A program made the translations under genes and the position numbers. Positions 52,237 to 63,902 of a stretch of 64,000 nt of DNA are shown here, piece after piece (position 1 is the stretch's first letter; each line of letters begins with the position of its first letter). The stretch lies in contig NZ_JASHJI010000008.1 of NCBI RefSeq assembly GCF_030733265.1, forward strand, positions 186,001 through 250,000. Reading direction: 5' to 3'. The notes beneath the pieces were generated by a model, which made no database searches, was not told the DNA's origin, and saw only the letters and a program-made list of their open reading frames with translations. This stretch comes from Roseibium sp. MMSF_3412. GTDB lineage: Bacteria; Pseudomonadota; Alphaproteobacteria; Rhizobiales; Stappiaceae.

Positions 52237-52605
52237 TTATTTCTTCTTGCCGGCGATCGGTTTTGCCGGACCCTTGCGGGTACGTGCATTCGTATGTGTC
52301 CGCTGACCACGGACCGGAAGGCCGCGGCGGTGACGCAGGCCGCGGTAGCAGCCCAGGTCCATGAGACGCTTGATGTTCATGGCGGTGTCGCGGCGAAGGT
52401 CGCCTTCAACCATGTAGTCACGGTCGATCGTTTCGCGGATCGAAAGGACTTCAGAGTCCGAAAGTTCGTTCACGCGGCGGGACGCATCGATGTTGTTCTT
52501 TTCGATGATTTCCTGCGCGAATTTCGCACCAATGCCATGAATGTACTGAAGCGCGATAACGACGCGCTTGTTCGTAGGAATGTTAACGCCAGCAATACGT
52601 GCCAC
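52237..52605 (-). CDS. rpsM: 30S ribosomal protein S13
   Basis: 122 residues from a GTG ([15 protein letters not shown]...), with GGAG 7 bases before it; the ATG four codons upstream would not match the family. Ends [11 protein letters not shown]. Small-subunit head protein. Confidence 0.96.
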   Translation of the reverse strand: MARIAGVNIPTNKRVVIALQYIHGIGAKFAQEIIEKNNIDASRRVNELSDSEVLSIRETIDRDYMVEGDLRRDTAMNIKRLMDLGCYRGLRHRRGLPVRGQRTHTNARTRKGPAKPIAGKKK

Positions 52606-52689
52606 GTTTGTCTCCATGTGTTAGCGGAAACCCCGGAGGTTCGCCGCAGTGGGTAATGCCCGCGTCCGGTGGAGTCCGGCCCTTGCGGG

Positions 52690-52752
52690 GTACGAAATGC
52701 CGGGAGGCTCCCGGCACAGAGAAGGCCGGTCCCACTTACGTGAAACCGGCTA
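52690..52752 (-). promoter_or_regulatory. Two hairpins in the adk-rpsM gap
   Basis: The 179-base gap contains TGCCGGGA-GGC-TCCCGGCA (52698-52716) and, nearby, GCCGGT...ACCGGC (~52725-52750). Neither is followed by a T-run, so plain terminators are unlikely. They may pause or attenuate transcription, or shield mRNA ends between the spc and alpha parts. Confidence 0.4.
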
Positions 52753-52784
52753 AACTGTCTGGTAGAGCGCGTCGTTTACCGCTC

Positions 52785-53381
52785 TTAAACCTTCTCGTCA
52801 AGACCTTGAAGGACGGATTCTATCGAAGCCGAAACGTCGTCGATGGATTGCATGCCGTCGACCACCGAAAGCAGCCCTGATTTCTCGTAGTAAGGCACCA
52901 CAATGGCGGTGTCTCGATTGTACGCTTCCAGACGCTGTTTGAAGACTTCGGGATCATCATCCTTGCGGACCGGCTGACCTGCCGCCTTTGCATCCGCGGC
53001 CCGCTGAATGATCCGGTCCACCAGCTTGGTCTGGTCTACGCGAAGTTCAAGAACAGAATCCAGTTTCAAGCCGCTCTCGTCCAGCATCTGGTCGAGCGCT
53101 TCCGCCTGGGCGAGCGTGCGCGGAAAGCCGTCGAGAATGAAACCGTTCTTTGCGTCATCCTCGGCGGTACGGTCGCGGATGATGCCGACGACGATCTCGT
53201 CTGAAACCAGACCACCGGCATCCATAACCGCCTTGGCCTTCAAACCGACGGGTGTCTGTGCCGCGACTGCAGCGCGAAGCATATCTCCGGTGGACAGCTG
53301 AGGGATGCCGTATTTCTCCACAAGACGCGTTGCCTGTGTCCCCTTGCCCGCCCCAGGCGGTCCTACCAGAATAAGCCTCAT
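52785..53381 (-). CDS. adk: Adenylate kinase
   Basis: 198 residues. P-loop GPPGAGKGT, the FPRTLAQAE motif and a short lid typical of the alphaproteobacterial form. Interconverts ATP, AMP and ADP. Its ATG overlaps the secY stop by four bases (ATGA). Confidence 0.97.
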   Translation of the reverse strand: MRLILVGPPGAGKGTQATRLVEKYGIPQLSTGDMLRAAVAAQTPVGLKAKAVMDAGGLVSDEIVVGIIRDRTAEDDAKNGFILDGFPRTLAQAEALDQMLDESGLKLDSVLELRVDQTKLVDRIIQRAADAKAAGQPVRKDDDPEVFKQRLEAYNRDTAIVVPYYEKSGLLSVVDGMQSIDDVSASIESVLQGLDEKV

Positions 53382-54706
53382 CGACGTTTCCCCCTCAGTT
53401 TTGATTTTTTCACCAGGCCCTCATACTGATGCGCGAGCAGGTGGCCCTGTATCTGTGACACTGTATCCATTGTCACACTCACGACAATCAGCAAAGAGGT
53501 TCCCCCGAAATAGAACGGAACGCCAGTCGCCGAAATGAGGAATTCGGGTAATAGACAAACGATGGTGATGTAAATCGCACCCACGACAGTAATGCGGGTG
53601 AGGACATAGTCGATGTATTGAGCGGTCCGCTCACCAGGGCGGATACCCGGGATAAAACCGCCGTGTTTCTTGAGGTTGTCGGCCGTGTCGCTCGGATTGA
53701 ACACGATGGCCGTGTAGAAGAAACAGAAGAAAATGATCATGGCGGCGTAGAACACCATGAACAGCGGCTGCCCGTGACCAAGCGCCGCAGTGATATAGGT
53801 CAGCCATTCATTGCCGCCACCCTGGTTGAACCCTGCAAACGTAGCGGGAACAAGCAGAAGCGAGGACGCGAAGATCGGCGGAATCACACCAGCGGTGTTC
53901 AGCTTGAGCGGCAGGAACGAGGTGTTCCCCTCGAACATCCGGTTACCCATCTGACGCTTCGGATACTGGATCAGAAGACGTCTTTGCGCGCGCTCCATGA
54001 AGACGATGAAGCCAATGACGACGATGGCCAGAAGAATCACGCCCAGGATGATCCAGGTTGCCAGGGATCCCTGACGGCCGAGTTCCAGCGTCTGAACGAC
54101 AGCGGACGGCAGACCGGCGACAATACCGGCGAAGATGATCAGGGAGATGCCGTTACCGATGCCGCGCGAGGTGATCTGCTCACCGAGCCACATCAGGAAC
54201 ATGGTTCCACCGACCAGGGTGATCACCGTTGAGGCACGGAAAAACCAGCCCGGATCCGTCACCACGTTCTGGGCCTCGAGGCCGACGGAAATACCGTAAG
54301 CCTGGAACGCCGCCAGAACGACGGTACCGTAGCGCGTGTACTGGTTGATGACCTTGCGGCCCTGTTCGCCTTCCTTCTTCAGCTGCTCGAGCGTCGGAAC
54401 GACAGTCGTCATCAGCTGCATGATGATGGAAGCGGAAATATAGGGCATGATGCCAAGCGCGAAGATCGCCATGCGCTCGATCGCACCGCCGGTGAACATG
54501 TTCACCATGCCGATGATGCCGGTCTGAGCCTGGCTGAAGATCTGCGCGAAGGCGACCGGGTCGATGCCGGGCATCGGAATATAAGTGCCCAGTCGATAAA
54601 CCAAAAGCGCCCCCAGCGTGAACCAGATGCGCTTTTTGAGTTCTTCAGCCTTGGCGAAAGCTGAGAAATTAAGATTTGAAGCCAGTTGCTCGGCGGCCGA
54701 TGCCAT
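53378..54706 (-). CDS. secY: Preprotein translocase subunit SecY
   Basis: 442 residues, ten membrane helices. It has the plug-region [29 protein letters not shown] and [16 protein letters not shown] typical of SecY. Central channel of Sec export and membrane insertion. Confidence 0.97.
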   Translation of the reverse strand: MASAAEQLASNLNFSAFAKAEELKKRIWFTLGALLVYRLGTYIPMPGIDPVAFAQIFSQAQTGIIGMVNMFTGGAIERMAIFALGIMPYISASIIMQLMTTVVPTLEQLKKEGEQGRKVINQYTRYGTVVLAAFQAYGISVGLEAQNVVTDPGWFFRASTVITLVGGTMFLMWLGEQITSRGIGNGISLIIFAGIVAGLPSAVVQTLELGRQGSLATWIILGVILLAIVVIGFIVFMERAQRRLLIQYPKRQMGNRMFEGNTSFLPLKLNTAGVIPPIFASSLLLVPATFAGFNQGGGNEWLTYITAALGHGQPLFMVFYAAMIIFFCFFYTAIVFNPSDTADNLKKHGGFIPGIRPGERTAQYIDYVLTRITVVGAIYITIVCLLPEFLISATGVPFYFGGTSLLIVVSVTMDTVSQIQGHLLAHQYEGLVKKSKLRGKRR

Positions 54707-54755
54707 GCCCTACTCCGGTCTTATGCTTACCCACAAACGGGAAAAGCCCAGGCTG

Positions 54756-55223
54756 TTAAGCCTGAGCTCCCAGAACGGCAACCTTGCCGCCCGCTTTTTC
54801 GATTGCTGCAACAGCGCCCTTGGAGGCACCGGCAACTTCAAAGGTCACCGCAGCGGTGAGTTCACCGTTGGCCACGATGCGGACACCGTCGCGGACCCTT
54901 TTGACAACGCCTGCAGCTTTCAGCGTGTCGACCGTAACGGTCTCCGACGCATTGAGCTTGCCGGCATCAATGGCTTTTTGAACACGGCCGACGGACACGG
55001 TGTTGTAGTCCTTGGCGAAAATGTTCGTAAATCCGCGCTTCGGCAGACGGCGGTGAAGCGGCATCTGACCGCCTTCAAAACCCTTGATCGCAACGCCGGA
55101 ACGGGACTTCTGACCCTTCACACCACGACCACCGGTCTTGCCCTTGCCGGACCCGATGCCGCGTCCAACGCGGGTGCGCTCTTTTACGGCACCTTCGTTG
55201 TCACGAAGTTCGTTGAGCTTCAT
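54756..55223 (-). CDS. rplO: 50S ribosomal protein L15
   Basis: 155 residues from MKLNELRDN, with [16 protein letters not shown], the basic N-terminal region of L15, and the C-terminal globular part. The upstream ATG five codons earlier lacks support. Confidence 0.96.
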   Translation of the reverse strand: MKLNELRDNEGAVKERTRVGRGIGSGKGKTGGRGVKGQKSRSGVAIKGFEGGQMPLHRRLPKRGFTNIFAKDYNTVSVGRVQKAIDAGKLNASETVTVDTLKAAGVVKRVRDGVRIVANGELTAAVTFEVAGASKGAVAAIEKAGGKVAVLGAQA

Positions 55224-55245
55224 TGTTTTTCTCCTCACCCCGTCC

Positions 55246-55440
55246 TTAAGCGTCTTCGACGACGCGAACGAGATGCTGGACCTTGTTGATCATTCCGCGC
55301 ACTTCAGGAGTGTCCTTCAGCGTGGAACGGCGGTGCATCTTGTTCAGGCCGAGACCGATGAGCGTCGCGCGCTGGTCCTTCGGACGGCGCAGCGGGCTAC
55401 CGATCTGTTCGACCGTAACAGTCTTTTCGGTGTTCGCCAT
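55246..55440 (-). CDS. rpmD: 50S ribosomal protein L30
   Basis: 64 residues: [30 protein letters not shown] is the L30 signature. Confidence 0.96.
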   Translation of the reverse strand: MANTEKTVTVEQIGSPLRRPKDQRATLIGLGLNKMHRRSTLKDTPEVRGMINKVQHLVRVVEDA

Positions 55441-55481
55441 GGAACCTACCCTCTTTCAGCTGGGGTCCGGAGCTGCCAAGG

Positions 55482-56048
55482 TCAAGCCTCGGCAGCAGCC
55501 GGAGTAGCCTCTTCGTTGTTGTCACGACGACGGGACTGCAGCACGGAGACCTTCAGGCCACGGCGCGCCGCGACCGAGCGCGGGCTGTCTTCCTTCGTCA
55601 GGGCGGCAAACGTTGCGCGAACCATGTTGTATGGGTTCGAAGTCCCGAGGGACTTGGCAACAACGTCCTGAACACCGAGCGTTTCGAAAACGGCACGCAT
55701 CGGACCACCGGCGATGATACCGGTACCGGCCGGAGCTGCACGCAGCAGAACCTTACCGGCGCCGTGGCGGCCTTCCACATCGTGGTGGAGGGTCCGGCCT
55801 TCACGCAGGGGCACACGGATCATCGTGCGTTTTGCGGCTTCTGTAGCCTTGCGGATGGCTTCCGGCACTTCACGCGCCTTGCCATGACCAAAGCCGACGC
55901 GGCCCTTCTGGTCACCAACCACGACAAGCGCGGCGAAGCCGAAGCGACGGCCACCCTTGACCACTTTCGCAACGCGGTTGATGTGTACGAGCTTGTCGAC
56001 GAATTCGCTGTCTCGCTCTTCGCGATCGCGATTATCCTGTCTCGCCAT
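55482..56048 (-). CDS. rpsE: 30S ribosomal protein S5
   Basis: 188 residues: [17 protein letters not shown], then [15 protein letters not shown]. Typical S5 with an Ala-rich tail. Confidence 0.97.
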   Translation of the reverse strand: MARQDNRDREERDSEFVDKLVHINRVAKVVKGGRRFGFAALVVVGDQKGRVGFGHGKAREVPEAIRKATEAAKRTMIRVPLREGRTLHHDVEGRHGAGKVLLRAAPAGTGIIAGGPMRAVFETLGVQDVVAKSLGTSNPYNMVRATFAALTKEDSPRSVAARRGLKVSVLQSRRRDNNEEATPAAAEA

Positions 56049-56089
56049 ATTATTTGTCTTCCGTTCTTAAGAGCGCCAACGGGCGCTGG

Positions 56090-56452
56090 TCAGAATTCAA
56101 GTCCACCTTCGCGGGCCGCATCGGCAAGCGCCTTGACGCGCCCGTGATACATGTACCCGCCCCGGTCGAACACGACCTGCTTGACGCCAGCGGCGACTGC
56201 GCGCTCCGCGACAAGCTTGCCGACGGCAGCAGCTGCTGCGACATCGGCGCCCGTTTTCAGGCTGCCCTTGAGATCGTTTTCGATCGTAGAAGCAGAGGCA
56301 ATCGTGTGCCCCTTCGCATCGTCAATGATCTGGGCGTAGATCTGCTTCGACGAGCGGAAGATGGAAAGGCGCGGACGTCCGCCGCCGGCTTTCCTGATCG
56401 AACGACGCACGCGATCGCGGCGGCGCTCGAAAGCTTGTTTGCTATTCGCCAT
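56090..56452 (-). CDS. rplR: 50S ribosomal protein L18
   Basis: 120 residues from [21 protein letters not shown]. 5S rRNA binding; ends EGGLEF. The longer frame upstream overlaps rplF and is not real. Confidence 0.96.
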   Translation of the reverse strand: MANSKQAFERRRDRVRRSIRKAGGGRPRLSIFRSSKQIYAQIIDDAKGHTIASASTIENDLKGSLKTGADVAAAAAVGKLVAERAVAAGVKQVVFDRGGYMYHGRVKALADAAREGGLEF

Positions 56453-56465
56453 GATCTGAGGTCCG

Positions 56466-56999
56466 TTACTTCTTCTTGCCTTCTTTGCGGACGATGAACT
56501 CGTCTGCATAACGTACGCCTTTGCCCTTGTAGGGCTCCGGCGGGCGGAATTCGCGGATCTCAGCAGCAACCTGGCCGACACGCTGTTTGTCGGTTCCGGT
56601 GATGTTGATTTCCGTCGGCTTCGGGCACTTGATGTCGATGCCTTCCGGGATCGGATAAACGACATCGTGCGAGAAACCGAGCGCCAGCTGAAGGTTCTGA
56701 CCCTGGACCTGTGCACGGTAACCGACACCTGTGATCGCGAGGTCTTTCTTGAAGCCGTCGGTCACACCGGTAATCAGGTTCGACACCATGGTACGGCTCA
56801 TGCCCCACATGGAGCGAGCCGGCTTGGAATTGTTGCGCGGATCGATTTTGATCCCGTCATCCGTCATTTCGGCCAGAACAAGATCGTTGAGCACGAAAGA
56901 CTTTTCGCCTTTCGGGCCCTTGATCGTAACCATCTGACCGTCGATCGATGCCGTTACCCCGCTAGGCACGGGGACTGGCTTTTTGCCAATACGAGACAT
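56466..56999 (-). CDS. rplF: 50S ribosomal protein L6
   Basis: 177 residues: [15 protein letters not shown] at the start and [13 protein letters not shown] near the end, the L6 pattern. Confidence 0.97.
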   Translation of the reverse strand: MSRIGKKPVPVPSGVTASIDGQMVTIKGPKGEKSFVLNDLVLAEMTDDGIKIDPRNNSKPARSMWGMSRTMVSNLITGVTDGFKKDLAITGVGYRAQVQGQNLQLALGFSHDVVYPIPEGIDIKCPKPTEINITGTDKQRVGQVAAEIREFRPPEPYKGKGVRYADEFIVRKEGKKK

Positions 57000-57040
57000 T
57001 TGACCAACCTTGTCGTTGTTTCAAAAACGAGACTGCCGCA

Positions 57041-57439
57041 TCAGAAGACGCGACAGAGAACCTCGCCACCTACATTCTCTTCCCGCGCCTGATGGTCGCT
57101 CATGACGCCGCGCGGAGTCGAAATGATCGACACGCCCAGGCCATTCGAGACATGCGGGATGTTTTTCACCGACGAGTACACGCGACGTCCCGGCTTGGAC
57201 ACACGCTCAATGGTGCGGATAACCGGCTCGCCGTCGAAATACTTCAGTTCGATTTCCAACTCGGACTTACCGCCCTCGTAGTCAACCGTGGTGTAGCCAC
57301 GGATGTATCCCTCTTTTGCCAGCACATCAAGTACGTGTGCACGCAATTTGGAATTAGGTGAGTTGACCTTGTTCTTGCGACGCATCTGAGCGTTGCGAAT
57401 CCGGGTCAGCATATCCCCCAACGGATCAGAAATTGCCAT
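57041..57439 (-). CDS. rpsH: 30S ribosomal protein S8
   Basis: 132 residues: [13 protein letters not shown] and the C-terminal [20 protein letters not shown]. Standard S8. Confidence 0.97.
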   Translation of the reverse strand: MAISDPLGDMLTRIRNAQMRRKNKVNSPNSKLRAHVLDVLAKEGYIRGYTTVDYEGGKSELEIELKYFDGEPVIRTIERVSKPGRRVYSSVKNIPHVSNGLGVSIISTPRGVMSDHQAREENVGGEVLCRVF

Positions 57440-57451
57440 CGGAGTTTCTCC

Positions 57452-57757
57452 TTACCAGCTCGACTTGACCAGGCCCGGGATCTTGCCCAGGGAGCCCAGT
57501 TCACGAAGCGCAATACGCGACATTTTCAGCTTGCGGTAAAAACCACGCGGACGACCGGACACTTCGCAACGGTTGCGAACACGGTTCGGCGCGGAGTTCC
57601 GCGGCAGTTTTGCCAGCTTCAGTCGTGCGTTGTAACGCTCTTCGAGGGAAAGGCTCTCATCCTTCGCCATCGCTTTCAGAGCGGCGCGCTTTTCAGCGTA
57701 TTTCTTGACAAGCTTCTCGCGGCGCTTGTTTTTCTCGATTGCGCTTTTCTTCGCCAT
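57452..57757 (-). CDS. rpsN: 30S ribosomal protein S14
   Basis: 101 residues, no zinc-finger cysteines (the Cys-minus type). [28 protein letters not shown] is its conserved end. Confidence 0.97.
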   Translation of the reverse strand: MAKKSAIEKNKRREKLVKKYAEKRAALKAMAKDESLSLEERYNARLKLAKLPRNSAPNRVRNRCEVSGRPRGFYRKLKMSRIALRELGSLGKIPGLVKSSW

Positions 57758-57778
57758 CGTCGTTCCCTTCCTTGCCCG

Positions 57779-58336
57779 TTACTTCGTGAACGGGAAGTTG
57801 AACGCGCGCAGAAGCTCGCGCGCCTCGTCATCAGTCGGCGCCGTGGTGCAAACGATCACGTCCATGCCCCAGATCTGGTCGACCTTGTCGTACTCGATTT
57901 CCGGGAACACGATGTGTTCTTTGATACCCATGGCGTAGTTGCCACGACCGTCGAAGCTCTTCGGGTTCAGGCCACGGAAGTCACGAACGCGCGGCAGCGC
58001 GATGGTGATCAGACGGTCCATGAATTCGTACATCTGCTGGCGGCGCAGGGTGACCTTGGTACCCAGCGGCATGCCTTCGCGGACCTTGAAGGTCGCGATG
58101 GACTTCTTGGCCTTGGTGATGACCGGCTTCTGGCCGGCAATCGCAGCAAGGTCCTCAGCAGCTGTGCGCGCCTTCTTGGAATCGCCGACCGCCTCGCCAA
58201 CACCGATGTTGAGGACGATCTTTTCCAGCTGCGGAACCTGCATGACGTTCTTGTACTGGAACTTTTCCAGAAGCTGCTTGCGCACGACTTCATTGTAATG
58301 CGTCTTCAGACGCGGCTCATAAGCTGTATCAGCCAT
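57779..58336 (-). CDS. rplE: 50S ribosomal protein L5
   Basis: 185 residues: [28 protein letters not shown] and the C-terminal [16 protein letters not shown]. The start overlaps rplX by 8 bases. Confidence 0.97.
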   Translation of the reverse strand: MADTAYEPRLKTHYNEVVRKQLLEKFQYKNVMQVPQLEKIVLNIGVGEAVGDSKKARTAAEDLAAIAGQKPVITKAKKSIATFKVREGMPLGTKVTLRRQQMYEFMDRLITIALPRVRDFRGLNPKSFDGRGNYAMGIKEHIVFPEIEYDKVDQIWGMDVIVCTTAPTDDEARELLRAFNFPFTK

Positions 58337-58646
58337 CGATCAGGTCTCCCGAACGTCTGGCCACACGAACCTTGGTGCCATCGTCCTGCACTTTGAAACC
58401 GACGCGGGTCGGCTTGCCGTCCTTCGGATCGGCCAGCGCGACGTTGGACAGGTGAATCGGCGCCTCTTTGGACACGATTCCGGCTTCCTGCGTCTGGGTC
58501 TGCTTCTGGTGGCGGCGGACCATGTTGATCCCGCGAACCAGGGCCTTGTTGTCAGTCGGCAAAACCTGGATGACTTCTCCGGACTTGCCCTTGTCACGAC
58601 CGGTCAGAACAACCACCGTGTCGCCTTTTTTAATCTTCGCAGCCAT
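58329..58646 (-). CDS. rplX: 50S ribosomal protein L24
   Basis: 105 residues: [20 protein letters not shown] is the KOW motif. Its ATG overlaps the rplN stop by one base (TGATG). Confidence 0.97.
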   Translation of the reverse strand: MAAKIKKGDTVVVLTGRDKGKSGEVIQVLPTDNKALVRGINMVRRHQKQTQTQEAGIVSKEAPIHLSNVALADPKDGKPTRVGFKVQDDGTKVRVARRSGDLIDG

Positions 58647-59014
58647 CAGAGCACCTCCGGCGCGAGCGAAATGATCTTCATGTGGTTCTTGGCGCGAAGT
58701 TCGCGCGGCACCGGGCCGAAAATACGGGTGCCGACCGGCTCTTTGTTGTTGTTGACCAATACGGCCGCATTGCGGTCGAACCGGATCACGCTGCCATCGG
58801 GACGGCGGATATCCTTAGCCGTGCGCACGACGACAGCCTTCATCACGTCGCCCTTTTTGACGCGGCCCCGCGGAATAGCCTCTTTGACGGAAACAACGAT
58901 GATGTCACCGACCTGGGCATATTTGCGCTTGGAGCCGCCGAGCACTTTGATGCACATGACACGACGGGCGCCGGAATTGTCGGCGACGTCGAGGTTTGTT
59001 TGCATCTGAATCAT
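58646..59014 (-). CDS. rplN: 50S ribosomal protein L14
   Basis: 122 residues, the family length: [19 protein letters not shown] is the signature. Confidence 0.97.
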   Translation of the reverse strand: MIQMQTNLDVADNSGARRVMCIKVLGGSKRKYAQVGDIIVVSVKEAIPRGRVKKGDVMKAVVVRTAKDIRRPDGSVIRFDRNAAVLVNNNKEPVGTRIFGPVPRELRAKNHMKIISLAPEVL

Positions 59015-59082
59015 GACTGGCTGCCTTGTTCTTCTAGCGGCGCACGGATCACCGGCGCCTGATGCTCACTAATGGAGCGCGG

Positions 59083-59313
59083 TCACTGAGCGACCACGGT
59101 CCAACGTTTGTTTTTCGAGATAGGCGCGCACTCTTCAATCTGAACAGAGTCGCCAACCTTGTACTGGTTGCTTTCGTCGTGTGCCCGGTACTTTTTCGTC
59201 CGGCGCACGGTCTTTTTCAGCAGCGGGTGCGTGAAGCGGCGCTCCACGTTGACCGTCACCGTCTTGTCATTCGCGTCGCTGACAACGGTGCCCTGCAGGA
59301 TACGCTTCGGCAT
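59083..59313 (-). CDS. rpsQ: 30S ribosomal protein S17
   Basis: 76 residues: [19 protein letters not shown] and the [10 protein letters not shown] segment. Confidence 0.96.
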   Translation of the reverse strand: MPKRILQGTVVSDANDKTVTVNVERRFTHPLLKKTVRRTKKYRAHDESNQYKVGDSVQIEECAPISKNKRWTVVAQ

Positions 59314-59323
59314 TGCCGTCTCC

Positions 59324-59524
59324 TTACGCGTTAGCCGTCACGCGCTTTTCGCGCATGATCGTCTGGATACGCGCGATGTCGCGGCGGATCTGCCGCACAC
59401 GCGCAGTGTTTTCAAGCTGACCCGTGGCCTTCTGGAAGCGCAGGTTGAACTGCTCTTTCTTCAGGCCCTCAAGCTCACCGCGGAGCTCGTCGAGGGTCTT
59501 TGCCCGTACATCGGTCGCCTTCAT
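59324..59524 (-). CDS. rpmC: 50S ribosomal protein L29
   Basis: 66 residues: [21 protein letters not shown] and the helix [15 protein letters not shown]. Confidence 0.96.
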   Translation of the reverse strand: MKATDVRAKTLDELRGELEGLKKEQFNLRFQKATGQLENTARVRQIRRDIARIQTIMREKRVTANA

Positions 59525-59544
59525 GGCTTAACTCCTCGCCTGCC

Positions 59545-59958
59545 TTAGTCGCCGATACGCTGAACGAAACGGCACTTGATCGGCAGCTTGGCGGCGGCAA
59601 GACGCATCGCTTCGCGTGCGATGTCTTCCGGAACACCATCGATTTCAAACATGATCCGGCCCGGCTTGACACGGCAAGCCCAGTAATCCGGAGAACCCTT
59701 ACCCTTACCCATACGGACTTCGGCAGGCTTCGAGGAAACCGGCACGTCCGGGAAGATCCGGATCCAAACACGACCCGCACGCTTCATGTGACGGGTCATA
59801 GCACGACGGGCCGCTTCGATCTGACGCGCGGTTACACGCTCCGGCTCCAGGGCCTTCAGACCGAATGCGCCGAAGTTGAGGTCGGTGCCTCCCTTCGACA
59901 AGCCGTGGATACGGCCCTTGTGCTGCTTGCGGAACTTAGTGCGCTTCGGTTGCAGCAT
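59545..59958 (-). CDS. rplP: 50S ribosomal protein L16
   Basis: 137 residues: [16 protein letters not shown] and [18 protein letters not shown]. Central to tRNA binding on the large subunit. Confidence 0.97.
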   Translation of the reverse strand: MLQPKRTKFRKQHKGRIHGLSKGGTDLNFGAFGLKALEPERVTARQIEAARRAMTRHMKRAGRVWIRIFPDVPVSSKPAEVRMGKGKGSPDYWACRVKPGRIMFEIDGVPEDIAREAMRLAAAKLPIKCRFVQRIGD

Positions 59959-60005
59959 CGTTCTTCTCTCGTCTTTCTTGTCTTACGAGCGGCTGGCAGC
60001 TTGAC

Positions 60006-60734
60006 TTAAGCTGCGCGCTCGCGGCCCCGATCCCGGCGTCCGCCGCGATCACCCTGGTTACCTTCGGAAGCAGCTGTCGCCCGGCGTTCGGACGCCATCG
60101 GATCGTGCTCCAGAATTTCACCCTTGAAGATCCAGACCTTCACACCGCACACGCCGTAAGCCGTGTGGGCGCTTGCAACACCGTAATCGATGTCGGCACG
60201 CAGCGTGTGAAGCGGCACGCGGCCTTCGCGGTACCATTCGATACGCGCGATTTCCGCGCCGCCGAGGCGGCCACCGCAGTTGATCCGGATGCCCTGGGCG
60301 CCGAGACGCATGGCGGACTGAACAGCCCGTTTCATGGCGCGGCGGAAAGCAACACGGCGTTCCAGCTGCTGTGCAATCGAAGCGGCAACGAGGGTCGCGT
60401 CGATTTCAGGCTTGCGCACTTCAACGATGTTGAGATGCACTTCCGAATTGGTGATGTCGGCAATTTTCTTGCGCAGACGCTCGATGTCCGCACCTTTCTT
60501 GCCGATGACCACGCCCGGACGGCCGGAGTGGATGGAAACGCGGCATTTCTTGTGCGGGCGCTCGATCACGACCTTGGAAACCGCAGCCTGCTTGAGTTCC
60601 TTCAGGAGGTACTCGCGGATGCGGAAATCCTCGTGAAGAAGATCGCCGTATTCGTTCTTGTTCGCGTACCAGCGGGAATCCCAGGTGCGGTTGATCCCGA
60701 GGCGCATGCCGATCGGATTTACTTTATGTCCCAT
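60006..60734 (-). CDS. rpsC: 30S ribosomal protein S3
   Basis: 242 residues: [20 protein letters not shown] and the KH domain with [14 protein letters not shown]. Overlaps rplV by one base. Confidence 0.97.
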   Translation of the reverse strand: MGHKVNPIGMRLGINRTWDSRWYANKNEYGDLLHEDFRIREYLLKELKQAAVSKVVIERPHKKCRVSIHSGRPGVVIGKKGADIERLRKKIADITNSEVHLNIVEVRKPEIDATLVAASIAQQLERRVAFRRAMKRAVQSAMRLGAQGIRINCGGRLGGAEIARIEWYREGRVPLHTLRADIDYGVASAHTAYGVCGVKVWIFKGEILEHDPMASERRATAASEGNQGDRGGRRDRGRERAA

Positions 60735-61114
60735 CAGGCAGTCTCCTCAACTTCGCGCACGACGATGGTCAGGTTCGAGAAAGGCTTCTCGATCCGGCCG
60801 ACCCGGCCGCGGGCGCGGGCCTGGAACCGCTTGATGACAAAAGCCTTGCCAACATGGGCTTCGGCAACCACCAGGTTGTCGATGTCCAGGTCATGATTGT
60901 TTTCCGCATTCGCAACGGCGGACATCAAGGTCTTCTTGACGTCCTGTGCGATGCGCTTGCGGGAGAACGTCAGGTCCGCGATCGCGGAGCCGACTTTTTT
61001 GCCGCGGATCGTAGCCGCAACGAGGTTCAGCTTGCGCGGGGAAACGCGCAGCATGCGGGTCATTGCCCTTGCCTCGTTGTCAGCGAGCGTCCGCTCACGC
61101 TTCGGCTTGCCCAT
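60734..61114 (-). CDS. rplV: 50S ribosomal protein L22
   Basis: 126 residues: [15 protein letters not shown] and [16 protein letters not shown]. Reaches into the exit tunnel. Confidence 0.97.
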   Translation of the reverse strand: MGKPKRERTLADNEARAMTRMLRVSPRKLNLVAATIRGKKVGSAIADLTFSRKRIAQDVKKTLMSAVANAENNHDLDIDNLVVAEAHVGKAFVIKRFQARARGRVGRIEKPFSNLTIVVREVEETA

Positions 61115-61116
61115 CG

Positions 61117-61395
61117 TTACTTCCTCTTCGCCTTCTTGTCGGCGCCATGTCCGTAATAGGTCCGGGTCGGCGAGAACTCACCGAACTTGTGACCAATCAT
61201 CTCTTCAGACACCAGCACCGGAACGTGCTTCTGTCCGTTGTAGACGCCGAAAGTCAAACCGACGAACTGCGGCAGGATCGTTGAGCGGCGGCTCCAGGTC
61301 TTGATGACCTCGTTCCGGCCGGACTCACGGACCTTGTCCGCTTTCTTCAGCAGATACCCGTCGACAAACGGACCTTTCCAGATCGAACGTGCCAC
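61117..61395 (-). CDS. rpsS: 30S ribosomal protein S19
   Basis: 92 residues from a [23 protein letters not shown] and [17 protein letters not shown] are the family hallmarks. Confidence 0.97.
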   Translation of the reverse strand: MARSIWKGPFVDGYLLKKADKVRESGRNEVIKTWSRRSTILPQFVGLTFGVYNGQKHVPVLVSEEMIGHKFGEFSPTRTYYGHGADKKAKRK

Positions 61396-61407
61396 GATCC
61401 TTGCCCT

Positions 61408-62241
61408 TTACTTCTTACGCGCGTGGCGGCTGCGGACGATATACTTATCGGTCTGCTTGTTGCGCCGCGTGCGCTTGCCTTTGGTCGGTTTACCCCAGGG
61501 AGTAACCGGATGACGTCCGCCGGAAGTCCGGCCTTCACCACCACCGTGCGGGTGGTCGATCGGGTTCATGGCAACACCGCGTGTATGCGGGCGAATGCCA
61601 AGCCAGCGGGAACGGCCTGCCTTGCCGAGGTTGATGTTGGCGTGGTCCGGGTTGGACACGGCGCCAATGGTCGCCATGCAGGTGCCGAGAACGCGGCGCT
61701 GCTCGCCAGACATCAGGCGCAGCGTCGTGTAGCCCTGGTCACGGCCCACGATCTGAACGAAAGCACCGGCAGAGCGAGCGATCTGGGCGCCTTTGCCCGG
61801 CTTCAGCTCGATATTGTGCACGATCGTTCCAACAGGGATGCTTGCCAGAGGCGCGGCATTACCCGGTTTGACATCGACGTTGTTGCCGGCAACGACGGTG
61901 TCGCCGGCGGCCAGGCGCTGTGGCGCCAGGATATAGCTCAGTTCGCCATCTTCATAGCGGATGAGCGCAATGAATGCGGTCCGGTTCGGATCGTATTCAA
62001 GGCGTTCGACGGTTGCCGGCACATCCCATTTGCGCCGCTTGAAGTCGACAAGACGGTAGGACCGCTTGTGACCGCCGCCGCGGTTCGGGGATGTCAGACG
62101 ACCGGTGTTGTTGCGGCCACCCTTCTTGGACAGGCCTTCGGTCAGGGTCTTGACCGGCTTGCCCTTGTGGAGGCCGGAGCGGTCAACCTGAACAAGCTGA
62201 CGCCGTCCCGGGGACGTTGGATTGAATGTCTTAAGTGCCAT
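61408..62241 (-). CDS. rplB: 50S ribosomal protein L2
   Basis: 277 residues: [14 protein letters not shown]..., [19 protein letters not shown], and the conserved [18 protein letters not shown] with the peptidyl-transferase-adjacent His. Confidence 0.98.
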   Translation of the reverse strand: MALKTFNPTSPGRRQLVQVDRSGLHKGKPVKTLTEGLSKKGGRNNTGRLTSPNRGGGHKRSYRLVDFKRRKWDVPATVERLEYDPNRTAFIALIRYEDGELSYILAPQRLAAGDTVVAGNNVDVKPGNAAPLASIPVGTIVHNIELKPGKGAQIARSAGAFVQIVGRDQGYTTLRLMSGEQRRVLGTCMATIGAVSNPDHANINLGKAGRSRWLGIRPHTRGVAMNPIDHPHGGGEGRTSGGRHPVTPWGKPTKGKRTRRNKQTDKYIVRSRHARKK

Positions 62242-62259
62242 TTTTCTTAAGTCCCCGTC

Positions 62260-62553
62260 TTAGAGCCCGGTGGTCACGTCAATGCCGTGACCTTCCTGCA
62301 GCGTTACGACGGCCTTCTTGAAGTCAGACTGGCGGCCAAGACGACCACGGAAGCGCTTCACCTTGCCCTTGCGGACCAGGGTGTTCACAGCCGTGACCTT
62401 GACGCCGAACAGTGCCTCGACAGCAGCCTTGATTTCAGGCTTCGTTGCGTCGTTGGCGACTTTGAAGACAACCTTGTTCTCTTCCGATGCCATCGTCGAC
62501 TTTTCGGTGATTACCGGACCGACGATCTTGTCGTAGTGAGGAAGTTTGCTCAT
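62260..62553 (-). CDS. rplW: 50S ribosomal protein L23
   Basis: 97 residues: [30 protein letters not shown]. Docking site for nascent-chain factors at the tunnel exit. The start overlaps the rplD stop by four bases. Confidence 0.97.
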   Translation of the reverse strand: MSKLPHYDKIVGPVITEKSTMASEENKVVFKVANDATKPEIKAAVEALFGVKVTAVNTLVRKGKVKRFRGRLGRQSDFKKAVVTLQEGHGIDVTTGL

Positions 62554-63170
62554 TTGAAGCGCTCCTCAAGTGCGGACACCGCAGCCTTGGTCAACACCAG
62601 GGTGTTGGCCCGCAGGATGTCGTAGACATTGATGCCCTGGATCGGCAGCACATCCACATGCGGAATGTTGCGCGAGGCCAGTGCGAAGTTGTTGTCGACG
62701 TCGGCACCGTCAATTACCAGTGCACTGGTCAGGCCGAGCTTCTGCAGCTGTCCCTTGAGCGCCTTGGTCTTTGCCTCGGCTGCCTTTGCATCTTCAACAA
62801 CGACAATGCTGTCTGCCTTCGCCTTGGCGGACAGAGCATGCTTCAGGCCGAGGGCGCGAACCTTCTTGGGCAGGTCATGGCCGTGGTCGCGAACGACCGG
62901 GCCGAAAGCCTTGCCACCGCCGCGGAACTGCGGAGCCTTCTTGTTGCCGTGACGTGCGCCGCCCGAACCTTTCTGGCGGACGAACTTCTTCGTCGAGCCG
63001 GAAATCTCGGAACGCTGCAGCGTCTTGTGGGTGCCCGCCTGGCGCTTGGCCAGCTGCCAGCGCACCACGCGGTGGATCAAATCGGTGCGCGGCTCGAGAC
63101 CGAAGATCTCGTCAGACACCGTGATCGAACCGGCCGCCCCACCTTCGAGGGTCTTGACCTGGAGTTCCAT
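62550..63170 (-). CDS. rplD: 50S ribosomal protein L4
   Basis: 206 residues. The start ATG overlaps the rplC stop by one base (TGATG); a GTG one codon earlier is less likely. [21 protein letters not shown] is the tunnel loop. Confidence 0.97.
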   Translation of the reverse strand: MELQVKTLEGGAAGSITVSDEIFGLEPRTDLIHRVVRWQLAKRQAGTHKTLQRSEISGSTKKFVRQKGSGGARHGNKKAPQFRGGGKAFGPVVRDHGHDLPKKVRALGLKHALSAKAKADSIVVVEDAKAAEAKTKALKGQLQKLGLTSALVIDGADVDNNFALASRNIPHVDVLPIQGINVYDILRANTLVLTKAAVSALEERFK

Positions 63171-63880
63171 CACTCACTCTCCTTCCCGGCAGCCTCAGCC
63201 GCATCGGACGCCTTGAAAGCACCCGGTACCGGAACGTTTTCCGGCAGCGCCTTTTTGATCGCGTCGCGGACCAGGATCCAGCCACCCTTGGCGCCCGGAA
63301 CGGAACCCTCGACCATGATCAGGCCACGCTCAACATCAGTGCGCACAACCTTCAGGTTCTGCGTGGTCACGCGGGCATCGCCCATATGACCGGCCATTTT
63401 CTTGCCCTTGAACACGCGGCCCGGATCCTGACACTGACCCGTGGAACCGTGTGAACGGTGCGAGATTGAGTTACCGTGGGATGCACGGCCACCACCGAAG
63501 TTGTGACGCTTCATCGCACCGGCAAAACCTTTACCGATCGACGTACCCGTCACGTCCACGAACTGGCCCTCGACATAATGGTCGGCGGTCATTTCAGAGC
63601 CGACGTCGATCATGTTGTCCGCGGAAACGCGGAACTCGGCCACCGTCCGCTTCGGCTCGACCTTTGCAACAGCAAAGTGACCGCGCAGTGCCTTCGGCGT
63701 ATTCTTAACTTTACGGGTACCTGCGCCGAGCTGCAGCGCCGTGTAACCATTCTTTTCGTCAGTCCGGTGGGCAACCACCTGGCAGTTTTCCAGCCGCAAA
63801 ACAGTGACCGGAACATGCTCGCCTGCATCGTTGTAGATGCGGGTCATGCCCACTTTCTGAGCGATCACTCCAGAACGCAT
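63170..63880 (-). CDS. rplC: 50S ribosomal protein L3
   Basis: 236 residues from [16 protein letters not shown], which matches the family start; the open frame extends 16 codons upstream into the rpsJ-rplC gap without support. [21 protein letters not shown] is the central extension near the peptidyl transferase centre. Confidence 0.97.
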   Translation of the reverse strand: MRSGVIAQKVGMTRIYNDAGEHVPVTVLRLENCQVVAHRTDEKNGYTALQLGAGTRKVKNTPKALRGHFAVAKVEPKRTVAEFRVSADNMIDVGSEMTADHYVEGQFVDVTGTSIGKGFAGAMKRHNFGGGRASHGNSISHRSHGSTGQCQDPGRVFKGKKMAGHMGDARVTTQNLKVVRTDVERGLIMVEGSVPGAKGGWILVRDAIKKALPENVPVPGAFKASDAAEAAGKESE

Positions 63881-63902
63881 GATGTGTCCCCTTGACCCCG
63901 CC

